NCBI GenBank assembly: GCA_947630185.1
Contig: CANRGT010000004.1
Location: forward strand, 1-64,000
DNA length: 64,000 bases
Source of the DNA: an uncultured Clostridia bacterium
GTDB taxonomy: Bacteria; Bacillota; Clostridia; TANB77; CAG-508
Direction: 5' to 3'
In this document: one piece after another, positions 56,193 to 64,000 of the stretch
Numbering within the stretch: the stretch's first letter is position 1
How the letters are laid out: every line of letters starts with the position of its first letter
Translations under genes and position numbers: made by a program
Notes under the pieces: generated by a model
The model's input: only the letters and a program-made list of their open reading frames with translations
Databases searched by the model: none
Told to the model about the DNA's origin: nothing

Positions 56193-57848
56193 TTATTTTT
56201 GTTTTGGATAAGTTGCATATTGTTTGCCAGAAGTTTCTAATACTCTTTTTTCATTTTCATAAGGATTTGAAAAGGTTAATTCTATTTTTATATTTTTATT
56301 CTTGTCAAATTCAATTCTTTTTACTAGTCTAGTTATTGTTTCTCTATCTGGATTTTCCATAGAAAGAAATTTTTGTGCAACTTTCTTTATTTCCTTAAAT
56401 TCTTTTTGTTCTTTTTTATCATTCGTTTTCAAACTTTCTTTTTGCTTTTCTAGTTCTTCTTTTTCTTTATTTAAAAGTTTTCGTTTTTTAGTTATTTCTT
56501 CATACTGACAGTTAAATTCATCAGCACTTATTTCATTAGCCAATTTACTTTTATATAATTCTGTAAATTTATTTACTATATGATTTATTTCATTTTCTAT
56601 ATTCGTTATTTGATTATCAAGATTTCTTTCATTATTTTTTGCTTTTAGTTTTGATTTTTCATATATTCCTTTTAATTCTTTTGAAGTATAATCTATTCTT
56701 TCAAGTTCTTTTTTTATTACATCTTTTATTGCCTTTAATATAATATGCTCTCCTAATATTTTATTTTCACATAGCATTACATAGTTATTTCTTTTTTTAC
56801 ATATAGCATAATTGCCCTCCCAATAGATTTTTCCTGTTTTGTTTTTACTTTTATTATGCTGAAAAGTCGCCTCACTTCCACACTCTCCACAAAAAACTAA
56901 CCCTTTTAGCATATAATTATATTTTTTAGTAGTATTTGTATGATAAGAAGATAATCTATTTTGTACTTTATTCCATAACTCTTGATTAATTATTGGTTCA
57001 TGCATACCCTTTACTATAATATATTCTTCTTTTTTCTTTTGAACCCCCTTTTTTAATTTTGGGCTTACCTGTTCTCTTTTTCCACTAACTACATAGCCCA
57101 AATAAGTTTGATTTTTTAGCATACTACCTATTTGTGTTCTTAACCAGCAAAATTCTCCATTTGGATTAGTGCATTTTCTTCTACTACAAGCCATATCCAT
57201 ATATACGCTAGGAGATGTTATTTTTCTTTTGTTTAATTCATATGCAATTTTTATTGTGGACATTCCATTTGCATACATTTTAAATATTTCTTGAACTATC
57301 ATATACACATTTTCATCTATAACTAAATGATTTTTTATATTTTCATCTTTCTTATATCCATAAGGTGCTATTCCTGCTTGATATTCTCCTTTATTCATTT
57401 TTTTCTTCTTTACACTTTTTATTTTATTTGAAATATCTTGTATATAATAATCATTAAAACTTAATTTGAATGATAAGAATTGCAAACCTTTTGAATCTAC
57501 TGTATCTATTCCATCTCCTATTGCTATATATCTTATATTTTTTTTAGGTAAATATCTTTCAAGATAATATCCAGTATCAATATGATCTCTGCCAAATCGT
57601 GATAAATCTTTTGTTATAATACAATCAATTTTTCCATCTTCAATATCTTGTATCATTTTTTTAAATTTTGGTCTATCAAAATTTCCACCAGTATATCCAT
57701 CATCTACATATTCATCATATTCTTCTAAATCATTGTGTTTCTGTATATAGTTATCAATTAAATCTCTTTGATTTTCTACACTTTCACTTTCTTTTTTATC
57801 CCCGTCTTGTTCTGATAGTCTTATATATTTTGCAACTTTATAAATCAT
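56193..57848 (-). CDS. large serine recombinase, second copy
   Basis: 551 aa. Catalytic domain at residues 1-150: active-site Ser12 in KYIRLSEQ, then ITKDLSRFGRDHIDTGYYLE with the conserved arginines. Recombinase domain about 160-270 (GIAPYGYKKD), zinc ribbon near 315-370 (CGECGSEATF, later CKKR and CENK), and a coiled coil about 390-480. Begins 12 bp after the first recombinase and ends just inside the left arm of the element. Confidence 0.95.
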   Translation of the reverse strand: MIYKVAKYIRLSEQDGDKKESESVENQRDLIDNYIQKHNDLEEYDEYVDDGYTGGNFDRPKFKKMIQDIEDGKIDCIITKDLSRFGRDHIDTGYYLERYLPKKNIRYIAIGDGIDTVDSKGLQFLSFKLSFNDYYIQDISNKIKSVKKKKMNKGEYQAGIAPYGYKKDENIKNHLVIDENVYMIVQEIFKMYANGMSTIKIAYELNKRKITSPSVYMDMACSRRKCTNPNGEFCWLRTQIGSMLKNQTYLGYVVSGKREQVSPKLKKGVQKKKEEYIIVKGMHEPIINQELWNKVQNRLSSYHTNTTKKYNYMLKGLVFCGECGSEATFQHNKSKNKTGKIYWEGNYAICKKRNNYVMLCENKILGEHIILKAIKDVIKKELERIDYTSKELKGIYEKSKLKAKNNERNLDNQITNIENEINHIVNKFTELYKSKLANEISADEFNCQYEEITKKRKLLNKEKEELEKQKESLKTNDKKEQKEFKEIKKVAQKFLSMENPDRETITRLVKRIEFDKNKNIKIELTFSNPYENEKRVLETSGKQYATYPKQK

Positions 57849-57860
57849 AACAGAATTTCC

Positions 57861-59483
57861 TTATACTGCTTTTTTTAGTTCTTCTTTATCTATCATTTGA
57901 CCAAAAGTGAAAGTTACTTTAATATTTTTTTGACTATCAAACTCAATTTTTTCAACTAATTTAGAATATTGTTCTCTTGTAGGTTGTTCTGAAAGTAATA
58001 ATTCGTTTGCTATTTTTTTTATTAACTTATAATCTAGTCTTTTATTTTCTTTTTGAATTTCTTGAATTTTACTTTCGGTTTGGTGGATTTCTACTATAAG
58101 TTTATTTTTCTCTTTTTGCAATTTCTCATAAAATATATTAAAATCATCATTACTAATTACTTTTTGTAATTTATCTTTATAAACCTCTACTGTCATATCT
58201 TCATTTTCTTTTAGTTTTATCTTAAAATTTTCTAATTGCTTTTTAAGTACAATTACTTTACTATTTACCTTTTTTTCTGCATTTTCATAAATTTTTGATA
58301 ATTCTTCATCAGTATAACTAATCTTATCTATTTCTTCTTTTATGGCTATTTTTACTTTTTCTTCGATTTCATCTTCTGATATTGGATTACACTTGCAATT
58401 ACTTCTACTAGAATTTTTATTAGAACATATAAAAACTTTTTGTTCCCATACATGACCATTTTTTCTAACCTTTTTTCTGACTCTATATGTTGCTTTTTCT
58501 CCACATTCTGCACAATATATAAATTCTTTTAAAGGATGTGCATTTTGGCTACTTCTTGTTTTTTTATACTTACCCAGTTTTTCCTGCACCTTATTCCATG
58601 TTTTCATATCAATTATTGCCTCATGTTTATTTTCTACAATTATATATTCATCTTTTCTTGTAGAACGCACTTTATCTACTTTATGACTTATTTTTTGAAA
58701 TTTTCTTCCTACTACATTTCCTATATAAGTTTCATTTTGTAACATCTTTGATATTTGAGCTCTTTTCCACTCATATTCCTCTTTAGGCTTTCCATTTTGC
58801 ATAAAAACAGGTATCTGTAAATAAACTGCAGGTGGCTTAATTTCTTCTTTATTTAATATTTCTGCTATCTTTGTTGTAGACATTCCTTTATTAGCATACA
58901 TATCAAATATTCTTTTTACAATTTCGGTAGCCTCCTTATCTGGTATTAAGTGATTTTTTATTAGTGTATCTTTTTTATATCCATAAGGTGCTGTATTTCC
59001 TTGAAATTCTCCTTTTTCTATTTTTCTTTGCTTTACACTCTTTATTTTATTTGATATATCTTGTGCATAATAATCATTAAAACTCAATTTAAAGGTTAAA
59101 AATTGCAAACCATCTGGATTTGCCGTATCTACATTATCTCCTATTGCAATATATCTAATAGCGTTTGCAGGTAAATATCTTTCAAGATAATACCCTGTAT
59201 CTATATGATCTCTGCCAAATCGTGATAAATCTTTTGTGATAATACAATCTATTTTTCCATCTTCAATATCTTGTATCATTTTTTTGAATCCAGGTCTATT
59301 GAAGTTTGTACCAGTATAGCCATCATCAATATATTCTCCTGCATTTCCTAATTCGCTATGCTCACTTATATAATTATCTAAAATATCTCTTTGATTTTCT
59401 ATACTTTCGCTTTCGGCTTCATCTCCATCATCTCTTGATAATCTCATATATTTAGCAACTTTATAATTATTTATTCTTAACAT
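57861..59483 (-). CDS. large serine recombinase, first copy
   Basis: 540 aa. Ser16 in KYMRLSRDDGD, ITKDLSRFGRDHIDTGYYLERYLPANAIRYIAIGD, recombinase domain GNTAPYGYKKD, zinc ribbon CAECGEKATY with later CSNKNSSRSNCKC, and a C-terminal coiled coil. Similar to its neighbour across the first 160 residues but different in the DNA-binding parts. Such tandem pairs act together in some elements. Confidence 0.95.
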   Translation of the reverse strand: MLRINNYKVAKYMRLSRDDGDEAESESIENQRDILDNYISEHSELGNAGEYIDDGYTGTNFNRPGFKKMIQDIEDGKIDCIITKDLSRFGRDHIDTGYYLERYLPANAIRYIAIGDNVDTANPDGLQFLTFKLSFNDYYAQDISNKIKSVKQRKIEKGEFQGNTAPYGYKKDTLIKNHLIPDKEATEIVKRIFDMYANKGMSTTKIAEILNKEEIKPPAVYLQIPVFMQNGKPKEEYEWKRAQISKMLQNETYIGNVVGRKFQKISHKVDKVRSTRKDEYIIVENKHEAIIDMKTWNKVQEKLGKYKKTRSSQNAHPLKEFIYCAECGEKATYRVRKKVRKNGHVWEQKVFICSNKNSSRSNCKCNPISEDEIEEKVKIAIKEEIDKISYTDEELSKIYENAEKKVNSKVIVLKKQLENFKIKLKENEDMTVEVYKDKLQKVISNDDFNIFYEKLQKEKNKLIVEIHQTESKIQEIQKENKRLDYKLIKKIANELLLSEQPTREQYSKLVEKIEFDSQKNIKVTFTFGQMIDKEELKKAV

Positions 59484-59565
59484 TTTCCCTCCCTTATAGA
59501 ATAAATACCCATTTTGCTATTTCATTTTAACTTTTAAATTTTTCATAGTAAAATGTGCAATTTGA

Positions 59566-59706
59566 TTACTTTTCATTTATTTTCACTTTTTTGATAGTAT
59601 CAATAAATTTTTGTTCTAAAAGTTCGGTTACTATTTCTTTTAAATTCTCATTCCCATACACCACTTTAACATTATTGTTTTTTCCATCATTCTGATTTTC
59701 TGTCAT
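59566..59706 (-). CDS. 46-aa protein upstream of the recombinases
   Basis: ATG at 59706 with a perfect AGGAGG before it; 46 codons then TAA: starts MTENQNDGKNNNVKVVYGNE and ends KKVKINEK. It lies 82 bp before the first recombinase, in the same direction. Its small size and place suit a recombination directionality factor or regulator, but the family is not recognised. Too short for most gene finders. Confidence 0.55.
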   Translation of the reverse strand: MTENQNDGKNNNVKVVYGNENLKEIVTELLEQKFIDTIKKVKINEK

Positions 59707-59851
59707 AATAGCCTCCTAATTTGTTATATTAAAAGGTATTTTTAAATTTCTAATTTTATGAATATTTTTTAATATTTTAAATTTGGAAAAAACTCATCTA
59801 AAATAAAGTTAGCCTCTTTTCTTCTCTTTCATGACATTTTCACAATAACAA
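59707..59851. other. intergenic region upstream of the recombinase operon
   Basis: Holds the probable promoter of the 46-aa/recombinase operon. CATAAAAT-like and AATATT strings occur but at a spacing I cannot match to a sporulation sigma factor. No ORF. Confidence 0.4.
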
Positions 59852-59882
59852 AATCCTAGTATTCAAATAAATTACTAGGATT
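59852..59882. terminator. intrinsic terminator after the 924-aa gene
   Basis: 10-bp stem AATCCTAGTA (59852-59861) with TACTAGGATT (59873-59882), flanked by T-rich sequence on both strands. Confidence 0.8.
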
Positions 59883-59903
59883 TTTTATTTTTAGAAATAA
59901 AAT

Positions 59904-62678
59904 TTAATGTTCATTTTTTATTGTTGGATATTTAAGTTGATCATTAAATTCCCAATGATGAACATGAATATCATAATCTTTATCAATTAAACCTACAGAT
60001 ATTAGTTTATTTTTCATTTCAGTAATATCTACATTTGGAATATTATTATTTAAAGTTTCCACAAAACTTGTTGAATGCATAGTTGCATCATCCATTGATG
60101 TCCAACCATAACTTTGATTACTTGGACTATGTTTTTCATTATAATACACATTAGTAACCGTATGATTATCAGTAGTATTTATATAGCCTATACCATAAGT
60201 ATATTCTTCTGAACGTCCAGATACAATGCCTATATTATAAACATTAAGTACTTTAAAGATTGCAGCAGCATTAAGATGTCCGAATATTCCTCCTGCATAA
60301 TTAGTTGTACTAGTTACTTCTCCTGCATTGTAAGAATTTACTACATATGCTGAATCAGTAGCTTCAGTAGAAAAAGCCCCTATCAAACCTCCTGCTTGGT
60401 GTCCATTTATTGCACCACTGTTGTATGAATTTATAAGATATACATGAACATTATTTCCATAACCTAGGATTCCTCCACTTGCAGAACTAGAATTTTGGTT
60501 TATTAATACTTGTCGTAATACTCCCTCATTGTGGCAATCAATAACATATATTGTACCTCCATTGTTAATATGTCCTACTATTCCTCCCAAACGATATTCT
60601 CCTGCTATTTCCCCTGAATTATGACAATTTCTTATTATGGCATGTCCTGCCTCAACACGACCTACTATTCCTCCACCATTAAATGAAAATGTTTGATTTG
60701 ATAAATGTCCTTCTACTTTTCCTTCATTAAGGCAATTTGTTATTATTGCTTTCGATCTTACTATTCCGATAATTCCACCAACTTTTTGTTCTTTTTGATT
60801 ATTTCTATTAACAGAGATTGTTCCATGGTTCTCACATCCTTCAATAGTTAACAAACCTACATCTTTATTAACTTGATGTCCTACTATACCACCTGTTGCA
60901 GTACTTCCTAAAGAATTTGAAATTGTTCCATAATTAAATGAATTTGTTATTGTAGTTTCTTTTCTGTCAATGCCATTACCGACAATCGCAGCTATACCAC
61001 CAGTATGGTTACCATTAGAAATGTTTCCATAGTTTTTACAATTAGAAATATTTACACCATCAGCCTGAGCAATTACACCAGCTGTTTGGTATCTACCTAT
61101 CTCAATACTAACATCAGCTTTATTTGTAACATTATCTATGTCAGAATCTTTTGCAAAGGATATTACACCAGCTATAGATGCAAATGCACTTGATGTTACT
61201 TTTCCTTCTAATGTAAAATTACTTATTGATGCTTTTTCTATATAACCAAAAAAGCCAGTTGTATGAGTTTCTACATTATTATTTATATATAAATTACTAA
61301 TCGTATGTTTCTGTCCATCAAAATTACCACCGAAATGAACATTTTGATCAGCTACTTTTGTTTCATCAACAAACCCAATAGGAATAAATCCTCGCCCTTT
61401 TTGTAATTCTTCAATTAAAGTCTCTGGGGAATTATCACCATTATAATCATTATAGTCTGTTCTATTAGGGTTTTCATAATCACTTGGATCTGCAAAGTCT
61501 AAATCATTTAGTAATATAACATCTTCATTAGAATAATTCCTTCCCTTATTTACATTATTACTAAAATTGACTAAATCTTCTATTTTTTGAATTACCCATA
61601 CTTCTTTTAGATTAAATTCAAAATCAAAAGACTTTGAATATGGTTTAGTTGTAGTTAACCTTATTGTTACAGTTTCTGGAATATTATCTAAATCTTCTAT
61701 ATCAAAACTTATGCTTACTTTTTCCTCTCTTTTACTTCCACCGGCAATTGTTTGATTTGGTTCATTATCAAAATGTATATTTGAATCACCAATAATTGAA
61801 ACTGTATACTCGACATCGTATGAATTATATTTATTCCCACTATTATTATGTACTACTAAATCGAATGTAGGCTTTACTAATAGTGTATCATTCATTTTTT
61901 TCTGAACTGTTATGTTAGGATTTGAAATTTTTGCTTCAAAATAAAAGCTGTCTGTTGTAACCTTTTTGGCTTTTTCATATTTCACATTATTAGAATCTGT
62001 TACGCCTACTTTTATAGCATATTCCGTACTCTGAGTTAAGTTTTTATATGTATACTCAGGCTCTGATGATGTACCTACTAATGTATATTCTTTACCTGTT
62101 TTTACTTCTTTTATATAGTATCTATATTCTGTGATTTTTATGGTTTTAGGTACAACTTTTATGGATATAGAATCTATTGTTACATTGGTTATTTCTACTT
62201 TGAATTCGTCTTCTTCATTGTCCGACTCTCCATAATAAGTTATGATGATATCTCCATCTTTTTCCTCTAATTCAAATATGTGTCCTTCTAATTCTAATTT
62301 TTTCTTATTTTCATTATTTGTGTCTTCTAATTTATTTAAGTCAAATCCTTTTCTTTGTAGGAAATCTAAATATTCTTGCATTGTTAAATTTGATGAATCT
62401 TCTTCGTTTTTTAATGCTTTCTCATGAATAGCTAAAAGTTTGTCTAATACTAATTCGTCTTGTATTTCTTTAATTTTTGCATTATCACTAATTGCTTTTG
62501 AGTCTTTTAAAAAATTATTACCTAATAATAGATTAATGCTTGTTCCTGCTAATAATAAAATAATTACAATAGTAATTACTAGTATTATTAAAGTAATTCC
62601 TCTTTGTTCTTTTTTATCACCATTTTTTACAGTTCCGTAAGAATATTGGTGTACAGCCCCAACGTTTTGCTGTTTCAT
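59904..62678 (-). CDS. pilin-like protein with GLUG-type repeats, element cargo
   Basis: 924 aa. A 27-residue leader ending QRG, then a prepilin-like hydrophobic helix (ITLIILVITIVIILLLAG, residues 28-46). A coiled region, an Fn3-like domain at about 160-240 (YKNLTQSTEYAIKVGVTD), a second beta-sandwich domain, and from about residue 480 a series of GLUG-like units (GGIVGRVEAGHAIIRNC, GGIVGHINNGGTIYVID, GGILGYGNNVHVYLINS) forming a beta-helix. GGAGG precedes the ATG. The start region is shared with the phase-variable gene near 52 kb, so both belong to one family of pilin-anchored surface proteins. Confidence 0.8.
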   Translation of the reverse strand: MKQQNVGAVHQYSYGTVKNGDKKEQRGITLIILVITIVIILLLAGTSINLLLGNNFLKDSKAISDNAKIKEIQDELVLDKLLAIHEKALKNEEDSSNLTMQEYLDFLQRKGFDLNKLEDTNNENKKKLELEGHIFELEEKDGDIIITYYGESDNEEDEFKVEITNVTIDSISIKVVPKTIKITEYRYYIKEVKTGKEYTLVGTSSEPEYTYKNLTQSTEYAIKVGVTDSNNVKYEKAKKVTTDSFYFEAKISNPNITVQKKMNDTLLVKPTFDLVVHNNSGNKYNSYDVEYTVSIIGDSNIHFDNEPNQTIAGGSKREEKVSISFDIEDLDNIPETVTIRLTTTKPYSKSFDFEFNLKEVWVIQKIEDLVNFSNNVNKGRNYSNEDVILLNDLDFADPSDYENPNRTDYNDYNGDNSPETLIEELQKGRGFIPIGFVDETKVADQNVHFGGNFDGQKHTISNLYINNNVETHTTGFFGYIEKASISNFTLEGKVTSSAFASIAGVISFAKDSDIDNVTNKADVSIEIGRYQTAGVIAQADGVNISNCKNYGNISNGNHTGGIAAIVGNGIDRKETTITNSFNYGTISNSLGSTATGGIVGHQVNKDVGLLTIEGCENHGTISVNRNNQKEQKVGGIIGIVRSKAIITNCLNEGKVEGHLSNQTFSFNGGGIVGRVEAGHAIIRNCHNSGEIAGEYRLGGIVGHINNGGTIYVIDCHNEGVLRQVLINQNSSSASGGILGYGNNVHVYLINSYNSGAINGHQAGGLIGAFSTEATDSAYVVNSYNAGEVTSTTNYAGGIFGHLNAAAIFKVLNVYNIGIVSGRSEEYTYGIGYINTTDNHTVTNVYYNEKHSPSNQSYGWTSMDDATMHSTSFVETLNNNIPNVDITEMKNKLISVGLIDKDYDIHVHHWEFNDQLKYPTIKNEH

Positions 62679-62792
62679 CAGTTTTCCTCCTATCTTTTGT
62701 ACTTTTGTTTTTTCTTTATTTTATCATACTTAGTATTTTTTTCAATACTTTTTATCCTTTTATTTGTATTTTGATAAATTTCCTATAACAAT

Positions 62793-62839
62793 AAAAAACT
62801 AGTCAATTAAAAATAATTTTTCTAATTTACTAGTTTTTT
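62793..62839. terminator. terminator near the right end of the element
   Basis: AAAAACTAGT paired with ACTAGTTTTT (62829-62838). It would stop transcription of the cut pdaA from entering the element genes. Confidence 0.7.
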
Positions 62840-62867
62840 TGCTATTTTTTCAGCTTTTATTATATTT

Positions 62868-63344
62868 TCAAAAGAGTGCCATCAGTGTCAATGGAATATG
62901 ATTTCCTACAATATGCCCATCATCTATCATTCTCTTAACTAAGTCAGGCTGAGTATTTAAATAATGTGCTGTAATAAAAAATGTAGCTTCTACTTCATTT
63001 GCCTTTAAAACAGACAATATTTTATCTGTATAACCTGCTTCATATCCTTCATCAAAAGTCAAATATACATATTTTTCATCCTTATTTCCCATTGCTATTC
63101 CATTATACTTTTCCATCAGTTTAAGATTTTGGCTACCTAATTCTGGTTGTTCGTGATTTTTAGCTCTTTTTATTCCCCAGCCAATTTTAGTATTGCTCAA
63201 ACTTGTATTCGAACTTACTTGTTTTAATTCTCCTTTATCATCTAGCCCATTATTAATTTTTTCCCTGTTAGCTTGTATAATTGAAAATGTAAATACTAAT
63301 ATAAATGTAGCTATCCATATTGTATTTATTATTTTTTTACTCAT
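62868..63344 (-). CDS. pdaA: PdaA-type deacetylase, 5' part cut off by the element
   Basis: 158 codons from the ATG at 63344 (GAGGGA upstream; a GTG four codons earlier is less likely). Single N-terminal membrane/signal helix (about residues 6-25). NodB-fold motifs YLTFDEGYEAGYTDKILSVLK and ATFFITAHYLN, then GHIVGNH, where the element begins and adds IPLTLMALF then stop. The TFDxGY motif is typical of PdaA. Without the second half the enzyme cannot work. Joined to the other half: about 278 aa. Confidence 0.9.
   Translation of the reverse strand: MSKKIINTIWIATFILVFTFSIIQANREKINNGLDDKGELKQVSSNTSLSNTKIGWGIKRAKNHEQPELGSQNLKLMEKYNGIAMGNKDEKYVYLTFDEGYEAGYTDKILSVLKANEVEATFFITAHYLNTQPDLVKRMIDDGHIVGNHIPLTLMALF
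62870..62896. repeat. right arm of the reconstructed attP inverted repeat
   Basis: 27-nt arm that pairs with 56155-56181 (23 of 27) around TATGAT in the excised circle. Confidence 0.75.
62897..62907. repeat. attachment-site core, right junction
   Basis: TATGATTTCCT, identical to 56149-56159. Confidence 0.85.
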
Positions 63345-63459
63345 AATATCCCTCACTTTATAAATAACAAAAATGCTCTAAAACATTCCATTTACTTTTT
63401 GTATTTAAATTTTATGTATTTAAGTATAAAAAAATAACTATTTATTTTTATAAAATAGC

Positions 63460-63488
63460 TTGACATTACTTTCGATTTGAATTATATT
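63460..63488 (+). promoter_or_regulatory. sigma-A-type promoter of the response regulator gene
   Basis: TTGACA (63460-63465), 17-bp spacer, TATATT (63483-63488). The leader of about 120 nt carries a small hairpin, CTGC (63535-63538) with GCAG (63546-63549), followed by six Ts, which could act as an attenuator. Confidence 0.65.
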
Positions 63489-63614
63489 TATAATACCAAC
63501 TGGAAAAATTTGGGTAATTTTGTCGGATTTTAATCTGCTGTAAAGGCAGTTTTTTCATCTCATTTTAAAATTATTCCATGTATAATTTTTTCATATTTTT
63601 ACGGAGGATAAATT

Positions 63615-64000
63615 ATGTTAAATTTTGCATTATGTGATGATAATAATAATGTACTTATTAAATTAGAGAAAATGTTAGAATCAATTTTTATCAATAAAAA
63701 TTATAATGGTCAAATTGTTTTAAGTACAACTAAACCAGATGAACTGATAAATTATATAAGAGATAATAATGTAAATGTTATTTTCTTAGATATCGATTTA
63801 AAATCTAAAATTTCAGGTCTTGATTTAGCTAATATAATTCGTAAAAAAGATAAAAATATTTATATCATATTTACTACTGGTCATTTAGAATATGGACTTA
63901 TAGCCTATAAATATAAAACTTTTGATTATCTCCCCAAACCTATCACATTAGAAAGATTAGAAGATACTTTAGTTAGATTGTTTGAAGATATTTCTGGTAT
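63615..64000 (+). CDS. response regulator, receiver part (LytTR/AgrA-like), runs off the window
   Basis: GGAGGA lies seven bases before the ATG. The receiver domain shows FALCDDNNNVLIKLEKML, phospho-Asp in IFLDIDLKSKISGLDLA, IIFTTGHLEYGLIAYK and the Lys in DYLPKPIT. This form (CDDN, FLDID, YxxxPxxxxxL) is typical of the AgrA/LytTR group. The DNA-binding domain is beyond the window end. Divergent from the cut pdaA gene. Confidence 0.85.
   Translation, partial: MLNFALCDDNNNVLIKLEKMLESIFINKNYNGQIVLSTTKPDELINYIRDNNVNVIFLDIDLKSKISGLDLANIIRKKDKNIYIIFTTGHLEYGLIAYKYKTFDYLPKPITLERLEDTLVRLFEDISG

Larger units (their letters stand above)
56160..62907. mobile_element. 6.75-kb serine-recombinase element inserted in pdaA
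   Basis: Contains two large serine recombinase genes, a 46-aa ORF, and a 924-aa pilin-like gene, all on the minus strand. Junctions share the 11-bp core. The ends carry the two halves of a symmetric attP. No capsid, tail, replication or conjugation gene is present, so this is a minimal integrative element. The host gene halves join perfectly in frame if it is removed (see the two pdaA entries). Confidence 0.85.

Noticed and set aside
59707..59851. sporulation sigma-E-like promoter before the recombinases
   Set aside because: A CATAAAAT-like -10 exists, but no -35 element at correct spacing; AT-rich DNA produces such strings by chance.
1..64000. CRISPR arrays, rRNA and tRNA genes
   Set aside because: No regularly spaced repeats of CRISPR type, and no recognisable tRNA cloverleaf or rRNA sequence on reading both strands; short tRNA genes could still be missed without a search tool.

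Overview
The window is about 64 kb of very AT-rich DNA from an anaerobic, spore-forming member of the Clostridia. The evidence is an alpha/beta-type small acid-soluble spore protein at the left edge, spore photoproduct lyase (SplB), the stage IV sporulation genes yqfC/yqfD, a PdaA-type spore-cortex deacetylase, a trimeric NAD-linked [FeFe] hydrogenase and AdhE. The species cannot be named from the sequence. Most genes lie on the minus strand.

Layout. 0-6 kb: spore protein end, then a two-component system with an ABC transporter whose permease is frameshifted. 6-12 kb: small accessory genes, hpf, rpsT, a RelE/ParE-type toxin-antitoxin pair, a DUF2442 gene, two unknown proteins and an XRE regulator. 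12-28.5 kb: gatCAB, adhE, a small membrane protein, a putative zincin, a GltD-like oxidoreductase, a family-4 uracil-DNA glycosylase, an LD-carboxypeptidase, a PgeF-like laccase-domain protein, addB (no addA seen) and an OGG-type glycosylase. 28.8-42.7 kb: a transglutaminase-like protein coupled to a 75-aa peptide, a PhoPR-like pair, splB, trmB, an RNase G truncated at its C end, pth, GNAT and two glycosyltransferases, recO, yqzL, a 142-nt structured-RNA candidate and era. 42.7-47.7 kb: hydrogenase subunits with a GNAT gene inserted. 47.9-50.5 kb: an Rpn-type nuclease and a decayed AbiE system among repeated intergenic sequences. 50.5-55.7 kb: a pilin-like protein with a formylglycine-generating-enzyme-like domain, then ybeY, an unknown gene, yqfD and yqfC.

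The most striking region is 55.7-63.4 kb. A PdaA-like gene is cut into two in-frame pieces by a 6,748-bp element carrying two large serine recombinases, a 46-aa ORF and a 924-aa pilin-like GLUG-repeat protein. An 11-bp direct repeat marks both junctions. The element ends form 27-bp imperfect inverted arms around a 6-bp centre, as expected for a serine-integrase attP. The cut falls inside a metal-binding motif, and precise excision would restore a complete gene of about 278 codons next to yqfC/yqfD. This resembles sporulation-gene intervening elements such as skin in sigK, but in a cortex deacetylase gene.

A second switch-like feature is an (AG)11 tract just after the best start codon of the pilin/FGE-like gene. 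Eleven units put the start out of frame, while ten units give an open 512-codon reading frame, so this looks like a phase-variable gene captured in the OFF state. The right edge holds the start of a response-regulator gene that runs out of the window.
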